NCBI GenBank assembly: GCA_018221105.1
Contig: JAAOYA010000009.1
Coordinates: 1 to 64,000, forward strand
Reading direction: 5' to 3'
From: Candidatus Woesearchaeota archaeon
GTDB lineage: Archaea > Nanobdellota > Nanobdellia > Woesearchaeales > JAAOYA01
DNA length: 64,000 bases
This document shows positions 33,193 to 45,000 of the stretch, piece after piece. The notes under the pieces were generated by a model. That model was not told where the DNA came from, searched no databases, and saw only the letters and a list, made by a program, of their open reading frames with translations. Position 1 is the first letter of the stretch; every line of letters begins with the position of its first letter. The position numbers were made by a program, and so were the translations under genes.

Positions 33193-35598
33193 GTGGATAA
33201 GCAATCTGCACTTATTTTATGGTTTGACCAGTTGAACATACAAGACGTACCAATTGTTGGCGGCAAGAACGCGTCACTTGGCGAGATGTACTCACAACTC
33301 ATCCCAAAAGGCGTCAAGATTCCTAATGGTTTTGCAGTAACCGCGGCAGCATATCACATTCTACTTGACGAAGCAGGCATTCGTGATAACATAAAAACAA
33401 TACTATCAGATTTAGACACGAAAAATCTCAAAAACTTACAAGAGCGCGGTCACAAAGTACGCCAAACAATACTAAACGCTAAAATTCCACAAGTATTACA
33501 AGACTCCATATTTGAAGCATACCAAAATCTAGAAAAAGAATACGGGCAAAACGTTGACGTGGCAGTCAGAAGCAGTGCTACTGCTGAAGACTTGCCAGAT
33601 GCGTCTTTTGCAGGACAACAAGAAACTTATCTTAATATTCGCGGCGAAGCACAACTACTTGAAGCTTGCAAGAAATGCTTTGCATCACTATTTACAGATC
33701 GAGCGATTAGTTATCGCGTTGACAAAGGATTTGATCATTTCAGTATAGGACTTTCTATTGGAGTGCAAAAAATGGTTAGAAGCGACAAGGCAAGTAGTGG
33801 TGTGATGTTCTCAATTGATACAGAAAGCGGTTTTACAAATGCTGTTTTTATCACAGGATCCTGGGGGCTTGGCGAGAATGTTGTGCAAGGAGCTGTCAAT
33901 CCTGACGAATTTTATGTTTTCAAGCCTACTTTGAAAAAAGGTTTCAAACCGATAATAAGCAAAAAAGTTGGCACTAAAGAAATAAAAATGATTTATAATA
34001 AAGATGGCAACAAACCAACAAAAAATGTTCCAGTAGAGATCAATGAAAGAAAAAAATATGTTGTCACAGATGATGAAATACTAACTCTTGCTAAATGGTC
34101 AGTGATAATTGAAGATCATTACACACAAAAGCGCGGTCAGTACACTCCAATGGACATGGAATGGGCCAAAGACGGGCAAACAAACGATTTATTTATAGTG
34201 CAAGCACGCCCTGAAACAGTACACTCACAACAAAATCATAACATACTAAAAAAATACGTTTTAAAAGGCAGAGGCAGAACACTAATATGCGGTCAAAGTG
34301 TTGGGGAACGAATTGGAGTTGGTGAGGCAAATGTCATAAAAGACGTACACGACATACACCAATTCAAAAAAGGCCAAGTATTAGTGACAGAAATGACAGA
34401 TCCTGATTGGGAGCCAATAATGAAAATAGCCTCCGCAATAGTCACTAATAAAGGCGGGAGGACTTGTCACGCTGCAATAATCAGTCGCGAGCTGGGAATT
34501 CCTTGTGTTGTTGGAACACAAGAAGCAACAACAACAATAAAAAATGGAAGTGACATAACAGTCGATTGCTCTCAAGGAAGCGAAGGCTATGTTTACGCTG
34601 GAGAACTAAAATTTGAAATTGAAGAGCACAATCTTAGCCACATGCCAAAACCCAAAACTAAAATAATGATCAATGTTGGAGATCCAGCAAAAGCATTCGA
34701 GGATAGTTTCTTGCCAAATGAAGGAGTAGGATTGGCACGCGAAGAATTCATCATTAACTCTTACATTAAAGCACACCCAAAAGCATTATTACAATTTAAC
34801 AAGTTAACTGACGAGAAAGCAAAAAAAGAAATTGAAGAATTAACATTTGGTTATCATGACAAAAGATATTTTTACGTTGACAAACTAGCAGAAGGAATAG
34901 CGCAAATTGCTGCAGCGTTTTACCCAAAAAAAGTTATTTTGCGCCTTAGCGATTTTAAAACAGATGAGTACGCAAACCTAATAGGTGGAGCACAGTTTGA
35001 ACCAGAAGAATCAAATCCTATGATAGGATGGCGTGGCGCAAGCCGATACTATGATGACAAATACGTTGAAGCTTTCGGCCTTGAATGCCAAGCAATAAAA
35101 AAAGTTCGTGAAGTCATGGGACTTACAAACATAGTATTAATGGTGCCATTTTGTAGAACTGTAGAAGAAGGCAAAAAAGTCTTACAAACAATGGAGCATT
35201 TTGGACTAAAAAAAGGTAAAGACTTAGAAGTTTATGCGATGTGCGAAATACCATCAAACGTTATACTTGCAGACGAGTTTTTAGAAGTTTTTGACGGTCT
35301 TTCAATTGGAAGCAATGACCTGACACAATTAACACTTGGACTCGATCGTAACAGTGAATTAGTAAGCAAGATTTATGACGAGCGCAATGACGCTGTAAAA
35401 AAATTAATACGGCAAGTCATAGACGTTGCAAACAAGAAAAAAAAATACATAGGTTTTTGCGGTCAAGCACCAAGCGACTTTGAAGAATTTGCAGAATTCT
35501 TAGTTGAAGCTGGAATACAATCAATATCATTAAATCCTGATACAGTAATAAAAACAAGTCAAGTAATTTATAAAAAAGAGCAAGAACTAAAAAAATAA
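33193..35598 (+). CDS. ppsA: Phosphoenolpyruvate synthase
   Basis: The protein has 801 residues. N-terminal nucleotide-binding domain (NVDVAVRSSATAEDLPDASFAGQQETYLN), swivelling phosphohistidine domain (TNKGGRTCHAAIISRELGIPC, His near residue 425), and PEP/pyruvate TIM barrel ending SIGSNDLTQLTLGLDR and FCGQAPSD. It converts pyruvate, ATP and water to PEP, AMP and phosphate and is the first step of gluconeogenesis. GTG start with GAGGTGA. Neighbour GAPDH suggests a shared lower-glycolytic function. Confidence 0.95.
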   Translation: MDKQSALILWFDQLNIQDVPIVGGKNASLGEMYSQLIPKGVKIPNGFAVTAAAYHILLDEAGIRDNIKTILSDLDTKNLKNLQERGHKVRQTILNAKIPQVLQDSIFEAYQNLEKEYGQNVDVAVRSSATAEDLPDASFAGQQETYLNIRGEAQLLEACKKCFASLFTDRAISYRVDKGFDHFSIGLSIGVQKMVRSDKASSGVMFSIDTESGFTNAVFITGSWGLGENVVQGAVNPDEFYVFKPTLKKGFKPIISKKVGTKEIKMIYNKDGNKPTKNVPVEINERKKYVVTDDEILTLAKWSVIIEDHYTQKRGQYTPMDMEWAKDGQTNDLFIVQARPETVHSQQNHNILKKYVLKGRGRTLICGQSVGERIGVGEANVIKDVHDIHQFKKGQVLVTEMTDPDWEPIMKIASAIVTNKGGRTCHAAIISRELGIPCVVGTQEATTTIKNGSDITVDCSQGSEGYVYAGELKFEIEEHNLSHMPKPKTKIMINVGDPAKAFEDSFLPNEGVGLAREEFIINSYIKAHPKALLQFNKLTDEKAKKEIEELTFGYHDKRYFYVDKLAEGIAQIAAAFYPKKVILRLSDFKTDEYANLIGGAQFEPEESNPMIGWRGASRYYDDKYVEAFGLECQAIKKVREVMGLTNIVLMVPFCRTVEEGKKVLQTMEHFGLKKGKDLEVYAMCEIPSNVILADEFLEVFDGLSIGSNDLTQLTLGLDRNSELVSKIYDERNDAVKKLIRQVIDVANKKKKYIGFCGQAPSDFEEFAEFLVEAGIQSISLNPDTVIKTSQVIYKKEQELKK

Positions 35599-35649
35599 CT
35601 TTTTTGCCACAAAATTTATAAAACACAAAAAGCAAAAAAATATTATTCA

Positions 35650-37325
<1,676 letters not shown>

Positions 37326-37335
37326 TTTTATTCTC

Positions 37336-39021
37336 ATGAACTCAGACATGCTCGCAGAGCACATCAAAAAAAGCATTAAAAGCGGTATTTCTAAAAAAAA
37401 GACAGTTTATTACTTGCGAGGACTAGGTTATTCAAAACAAAAAATTGTAGCAGGCTACGATGAATACCACAAAAAGCATAACATATTGCAAAAGGCACAT
37501 CACAGAGCGCATTTTATCACTAGTAAAACTGGGATGTACATTGAAGAACTGATACTTTTTGCAATAATTGTGATGAGCGTTCTTGATTTCTTGAATTACT
37601 TGCCAGGAGATATTGACATAGTAAAAAAAGTTTTGTCATGGACAGCAGTAGGCTACCTTATTTACAAAGTGCAACTATCAAATATTTTTTTTGGAGAGCA
37701 CAACAAACGTCATGACAAGTTAATACTAATAACTTTTCTGATATTAATAGTGAAAAAAGTTGTTCATTACAGCATCAGAGTGCGCGAAGAAACAACATTG
37801 CTTTATTATTTTCATGATTTGATAATATCAAACGCTGCAATACTAGAGTACACTGCTTTGATAGCGGGTTCAATACTTTTGTTTGTTCTAGCTTTTTATT
37901 TTGCGATAACAGTAGAGCCACGCTACCCTTCAGTTTTGACAGTGATGCACAATAGTGTCAACAGACCAAAAAACCCGTTAGAGTTAATCACAAGGTTTTT
38001 GTCAATATTTTTTATAATGACACTTTTTTACTTGTTTGTTTTTGATCCTTTGATGGAGTGGATTGCAATAGCTGTTGACGCCCCGCTTATAGTGATAGCA
38101 TTATTTGTCTATATTTTCTTGTTTGCAAAACACGCCAACAAGTTTCACGCTGAAAGCTTTTTGTACAAAGTTGGAACTGTGGGAGAGCGTTCCATCGAAA
38201 AATTTATTGAACTTTTTAAGTATCGTGACACTTTCTTTTTAGGAATAACAGGACTTATTGGATTGCACTTACTCGTTGACATTGGAGTTTTTATCATCCC
38301 ATACATTACAGGTCTTGGCAACGCATTATACTTTGAGCTTACAGGAGCTCACACTCCACTAGTAAAACTTTTGATTGGACAATTGCAAAACACTACGCTT
38401 TTGATTGACAAGATTTTTATTAGCATAGCGTACTTGTTCAATGTCATTGGAATAATAATGCTTTTTATAATGCCATCACTAACATGGTATGTGCTTTACA
38501 CAAAGAAAAAAATTTTCATACCCAAAAGTTTACTAGCATTATTTTTTGCCAGCACAATAGTTTTACTTTTTGCTCCAGTGCTAAAATTATCTTATATTAA
38601 AAGACCTATAACTGAAGGTTTTATAGGTGTGGACATTCAAACAATGACTTTAGCCACTAATGCAATGTTAATACTCTTTATTGCTTTTGGCGTGATGGCT
38701 TTTGTGTACGCTCTTAGTTATTTGCGTTTTGCAAAAAAAACTTTTTTAGTTATTGGAACTATTATAGCAACAAGCATTTTTGGCTATTACATATACTTTT
38801 ATTTTTTATCAACAGCAACTTTTTACTTAGATTCTATGATAGCAGTACAAAATGTACAATTGCTAGCAAACGTTTGGTTATTGTCATTTGTTCAATCACA
38901 AGCTAATAGTTTTCTAGCAAGCACTTTTGCAGTGTTTTTGTTCGCGTCCACTTTATTTTATACAGGTGGAGTAGTATTATTCTTGCTAGAAGTCATTCGC
39001 GGAGCTCACTTATTAGAATAA
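37336..39021 (+). CDS. Large polytopic membrane protein with a UBA-like N-terminus
   Basis: The protein has 561 residues and about 12 hydrophobic helices. The first about 45 residues are soluble and helical (MLAEHIKKSIKSGISKKKTVYYLRGLGYSKQKIVAGY), resembling a UBA-type three-helix unit. No known transporter signature is visible. It starts 10 nt after GAPDH and its 3' end overlaps the surface-protein gene by 16 nt. A similar LG-[WY] helical unit closes the facing protein. Function unknown. Confidence 0.65.
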   Translation: MNSDMLAEHIKKSIKSGISKKKTVYYLRGLGYSKQKIVAGYDEYHKKHNILQKAHHRAHFITSKTGMYIEELILFAIIVMSVLDFLNYLPGDIDIVKKVLSWTAVGYLIYKVQLSNIFFGEHNKRHDKLILITFLILIVKKVVHYSIRVREETTLLYYFHDLIISNAAILEYTALIAGSILLFVLAFYFAITVEPRYPSVLTVMHNSVNRPKNPLELITRFLSIFFIMTLFYLFVFDPLMEWIAIAVDAPLIVIALFVYIFLFAKHANKFHAESFLYKVGTVGERSIEKFIELFKYRDTFFLGITGLIGLHLLVDIGVFIIPYITGLGNALYFELTGAHTPLVKLLIGQLQNTTLLIDKIFISIAYLFNVIGIIMLFIMPSLTWYVLYTKKKIFIPKSLLALFFASTIVLLFAPVLKLSYIKRPITEGFIGVDIQTMTLATNAMLILFIAFGVMAFVYALSYLRFAKKTFLVIGTIIATSIFGYYIYFYFLSTATFYLDSMIAVQNVQLLANVWLLSFVQSQANSFLASTFAVFLFASTLFYTGGVVLFLLEVIRGAHLLE

Positions 39022-42000
39022 ACCTTCTCTAAAGCTTTATCAACACTTTCTTTTCTCCAACCCAAGCGCTCCAAGCAATGACGTATTGTTGGCTCTCCAA
39101 CATTATCTTGTTTTAAATGATCAATTTCAGGAATCAATTCTGCTGTTTCAAACTCAATATTTTCAATTGCTTTTTGCACTTTTGTCTCTTCTTTTTTAAG
39201 CCTTGCTTCTTCTGCGCGAGCTTCTACTTCTTCTTTTCTAATCTCAGCTTCTTTTTCGTGCAAATGCTCAATTTTTGATCTATTAAAAATCTCTAATGTT
39301 CGATAAAAAACTTTTACCAGTGGAAACTTGCTCATGTTCTCTTTGAACTTTTCAAAATTAAGCTTTTGCGCTACGCGCTTTTCTTCATTTTCTATTATTA
39401 CTTCTTGACTTTCAAGATTTTTTTCAGCGTTATAAATTGCGCGCTCTTCTTTTTTCAGCGCAGTCATTTGACTCATTAGTTCAGACTCTACAATAAAAGC
39501 AGAGTTGAAACGATTAAAAAATACAAAACCCAAAACCACAACAGGCGTGATTAATATTCCAATAATATAGCTTAACCATTTAAGCCAAGGGTTTTGCGAG
39601 AGTCCCCTGTCAGCTATTGCAACATTTTTGAATTGTTTTTTACACTCATCTAACAAGTTCTTATTAATACTGTACGATAGGTCTGTAGTTTCTGTCATAA
39701 TATCAAAATGCCATACTATAAGAGGGTCTGTTTGCTCTACTTCAAAATTCCAATTATTAAAGTGCACTCCAAGCTCTTCTTCAATTTGCTCTGGTGTCAT
39801 GTTAGCCTGCAACAATTCAATAACACACTTTGGAATATCCTCGTAAACACTAACATTGTAAAGTGGTGTTGCCACATCAATTGTTAAATTAACCAATGTT
39901 GTGTTTGTTGAGCTGTTAAAAACAAAACTTCTGTTAGTGCTATAATTTTCTGTTAGTTTTTGAGAGTCCATCTTCAAACTAATACTCTGCCAGTCTGAAA
40001 TCTGATTAGCATCGGCTATTTTGTCAATAATCTCTGAAATGTCATCATCAATATCTAAAACATCATCAACAATACCAGGCGATTCATTAGTTGGAGTGTT
40101 AGTGGTGTTGACAGTGCTATCGCCTGTAATATCTTCAAAACCAGTAGTGTTAGTATTATTATGGACTATGATAGTATTATTATCAGTGTTATCTGGAGGG
40201 GGACTACTGCCACCTCCGCCACCTCCGCCAATGTTTGACGTGCTATCACTACCATCGCAGTCCTGGTCAATGCCATCATCCAATACTTCAGGCGCCCCAA
40301 CATGAATTGTGCTATCAGTATCATCACAATCACCTAAAGTATTAGGATGAGCTAGTTGCGGATAATGAATGTCGCCGTCACCGTCTTCGTAGACGTAAAA
40401 AGTGTTGACAGTGCTAATGCCAACACTTGTTGAATCATTACAAATGACATTCCAATTATGAGCAATAGTTGAATAAGCTAGACCAGTAACATTCAATGTT
40501 GCGTTCGCTGTAGGCGTTAATATTACGCTTTGATTTTGTGCACCATCAACATACAAAGTGCAATTGACTGAAGCGTTATCATCGTCTACTGTGAAGTTAA
40601 GTGTTATGTTATGAGTGTTTGTAAAAACAAAATTATTAATTGGTCGAAGCGCTGTAATAGTAGGACTAATGGGTGATGCGAGAGTAGTAAAATTGTATGG
40701 TCCTTGCTGTGCTGTATTAGTGCTAGGATCCCTACTGCTAACATTATAATAATATAAAGTGCCGGATTGCAAGTTATTGACTTGCACTAAATGATGAGTT
40801 GTGTTGCTGCTAAAATTAGTAGTGCCAGGACCCAATGCTGTTGTAGTGCCAATAAATATTGTTGCAGTAGCATTTTCATCAGTATCCCAAATTATAACAA
40901 CAGACTCGTTAGTGATGCTAACATTTGACACATTACTAATAATTGGTGGCAGTGTATCAGTAATGTTAAAGTAGAAAGTTTGAGAAATATTACTTAACGC
41001 TCCATCATTACAATAAACATTCCAAAAATAAGAGCCATAACTTGCAGTGGTATGCTGCATTGTTGTCAAAGTATTATTTTGTACGCTATCATTGTAGCTA
41101 ACATTAAAATTATTAACTCTTAAAGTACAATTAAAAGTGTTATTGCCACCAATAACTGTAAAATTAAAATTCACAGTTAACGAATCATTTAATTGAGTAT
41201 TAGTTGGTGGAGCGCTAAGATTAATGCTTGGCTGTACAGTATTAACTAACGCTACCTGTGTGACATTAACAAAAAACGTTTTGCTGGTGTTAGTCCAGTT
41301 TTGACTGCCACTATAAACTGCTGTCACAGGGATTATTTTTGAATTATTAAATTCTACTAAGTTATTAATTGGTGTCGTGCCATTATTTACTAGAGTGTTA
41401 TTAACCCATAATTCAAGGTAGCCTTCAGTAGAGTTAACAGTAGCGTCAATTGTCAAGTTAGTGTATTGTAAAATGGTAGTGTTTGACTCTGTATTGTTGA
41501 TTGTTAAGTTCAAGTAAGTTGTAGCTTGAATGACTGTTAAGGTTTGAATACTAGTGTTGTGTTGAGTGTAATTTTGTGATTGTGGAGCCGCGCAAGTAAA
41601 ATTATAAGTTCCAGCTGAAAACCAACTAACATCAATTTCTTCAGCAAGGTTTAGTGTCAGACCATTTCTTACTAGTGTTCTATTAGGCTGTAATGTGTTT
41701 GACGTACAATTAATTGTTACGTTTTGACCGTAAGTTATAGTGCTTGGTATTATTGTAATATTGAACACTGGAGTGGCTCTTTGTATTGTGTAGCTAAAAT
41801 TGATAGTGTTATTCTCATAGCCCGAAGTGTCATTGGCAAAATACTGCCACCCGTAAACTCCTGCTGCTAAAGGTCCAATATTATAATAGTATTCGTTAGA
41901 ACTATTGAATACTGATCGATTAATAGTCCACGGCCCTGTAAAATTGTGCGCTATCCAAACCTGGTCTATGCCACTAGCATCGACCCAAGTAGTGTTAAAC

Positions 42001-45000
42001 TGGTAAGTTAGTGTTTCATTATATGTTGTGGGACTTGTCGGATGTGTTTTATTGCTTGTCCAGTTTGGAGGAGAAGTGTCAACACTAACATTAAAACTGA
42101 TACTTGTGCTGTTTATATTGTTTGACGTGTCATTAACATAAATTGTGAAAGTGTACTGTCCATTAACTAATATTTCGCTGCTATTAGAACAACCAACCAG
42201 TGAATTATTGCTTGTTCCATTATAATACCAACAAGTATCAAGGTTAGCATCGCTTACAGTATAATTTATTGAAACATTATTTGAAGCGTATGTTATGTTT
42301 TGAGGTTCTTGCACTGTTAAAGTTGGTATTATTGTGTCATTAACTGTAAAATAAAAGGTTTGTGAAACATTACTGTTTGTGCCGTCTGTACAATTAACAC
42401 TCCAATTGTATTTAGTAGCATAACTTGGGACACTAGCTGTTAGTATTGTTGCAGTGTTGTTTTGCACTGTAAAACTATTATTTACTAAACTGTTGTCTAA
42501 GTACAATTCACAGGTTAGCGTGGTGTTTACATCATCAATTGCTGTGAAATTAAAATCAATAATTAAAGTGTTATTAATTTGAGTGTTATTAAGCGGCCAG
42601 TTTAAACTAATGCTTGGCGGGACTATGTCGGAGCTACTAACTTCTAACAATACAATGCTATAAATTCCTCCATGGTCAATAGTATGATGGCTGATGTTAT
42701 AATCATAGCCTGATTTATTAGCCCATACTTCGTGAGGTGTTAGTGAAATGTTTAAGTAGCCGGTAGAATAACCTTTCAGTGCTGTTCCTTCAATTAACAA
42801 AATATTATTTGTTAAACCTGAAGGACTAGTGTTTAAAGTGTCAATGTACAAACTGTTATTATCATAAATTGTTAAGTTTGCATTACTAATTGGAATACCA
42901 CTACTGTTTGTCACGTTAAAAAAAGCGTAATGATAAAATGTTAGGTTTGATGTTGTGTTAACAATGTTTAATCTTGCGCGATCAATTGTAACATTTAAAA
43001 AAGTAGCAAAAGAATTTTCGCCGATTTTTGTAGCATTACTAATTCCATAATTGTATACTATTGTGTTTTCTACAATTGCATTACTAGCGTTTGAAGAAAA
43101 TATCATTGTAGCACTGGTTGTTGAAGCGTTCAAAACACTGTTGTTTATTGTAGTGTTTTCACTTTGTCGAATATCAAGACCCCCGCCGCCTAATACTTTA
43201 AGGTTGTTAATGTAATTGTTATTGCTGCCTTGCAAGCCACTAAACAATAGTATGCTCGTAAAAGCAGAATTTGTTGTCACATTGTCAATAATATTGTTGT
43301 TTGATGAGTGAGTAGTATAACCTATTCTTATATTATCCCAGTTAGAATCGTTAAAAACAGTGTTTATTATAGTGTTATTATCGCCTAACAAATTAACTCC
43401 GTAATCATTGTTGCCAAAAAAAGAACTGTTGATTATTGTGTTGTCAGAGTATATTGTCAGGCCATAATTGCCAACTTCTGCGGGCAGTGTTTCACCACAA
43501 TCAATAACACTACTATTTTCTAAAAGAAAATCACTGTGCACTACCCAAGTATAATCAATACCTGTGTTAGTGCTGTTTATCAAACTGTCATAAACAAACA
43601 TTCCACCAGCTTGATCAGTAACATTTATTCTGCCTGCAGTAGCCATTGTCAATGTCACATTATCAAAAGTAAGGTTTGCACTATTATTGATTATTATATT
43701 ACCATTAACTGTTAGCGAAACATTCTCGCAAAAGGTTGTTTGGTCAACAACCCAATTGCCATTGCCAGCGTAATCAGTACCTGAGCAAAGCGGGGCGGAG
43801 GCATTGTTTAACAAGTTAATATTGTAAACGCCGGAGTGGTCGATAGTGTGATAGCTAATGTTAATATCATAACTTGGAGCGATAGCACTAACATTGTGCG
43901 GGTTGCGCGTTTCGTTAATCGATGATTGCATGACTACTTCTGCAAGAATTGTTTGATTAGTTAGACCATTAGGATTGGCGGTAAGATTTAACACACTGTT
44001 GCTATTATTGGCTTGTACTGTGATGTTCGCACCACTAACAGGCAAGCCTGAAGTGTTTGTCACGTTAAAGATAGCATAATAACTAAATGATATGTTTGCC
44101 CCGGACTCTATTAATAAATTGAACCTGTCCACTGTTGAGTTTATTATTGTGGTGGTAGCGTATGCTTGCGCCCACATGTCATCTATTGACCCTGCATTAG
44201 TTATCACAGTGTCTACTATCATAGTGTTTTGCGAGTAATCACTGACGTAAACACCGTAACAGTCGCCTGAAACATCAATTAATGAATTATTGATGATTGT
44301 GTCACTGGAATTTTCTACCCATATGTGATCATCATAAATAACCCAACACCCATCACTGGATTTTATATTGTTTAAATAATTAGAATTACTATTCTTTATG
44401 TGAAGATTTCTATAATTTGTGGCGTTAATAGTTACATTATCTAAAGTGTTGTTCGCTCCTCCTTCTATCCTTATGCCAACAGTTGCAGTCTCGACTCGAG
44501 TGTTTAATATTTTGTTGTTGCTTCCCACTATGTATAAAGCGTTTATAACATTTTCAAAATGTGAATTGTTAATGGTCACGTTATCATTGTAAATTGCCAA
44601 GCCGCGAACTAAATAATTACTGCCGTTGCCAACATTTCTTACAATAGAATTGTCCATGATAAAAGGCGCGTACACACGCCAAGTATAATTGTACTGGTTG
44701 TTGCTTTGCACTGTGCTATTATAGACGAACATTCCGGTTGAGGTCGCGAACACTTGAATGTCTAAATCGCCATCAGAAGAACCGTTTAGGTTCAACGTGA
44801 CATTATACAATGTCAGGTTGCCACCGGTCGTAACATTCACGTCACCGTAAACAACAAAGTTTGCATTAGAGCAAACAGTCTCTTGATCAACAACCCAATC
44901 ACTGCTACCACTGTACTCGCTGCCAGTGCACGCTGGCGGCGTGACTTCTGCTAAACTGAAATAGTATGTTCCAGAATGATTAATGCTTACGTTAGTATAA

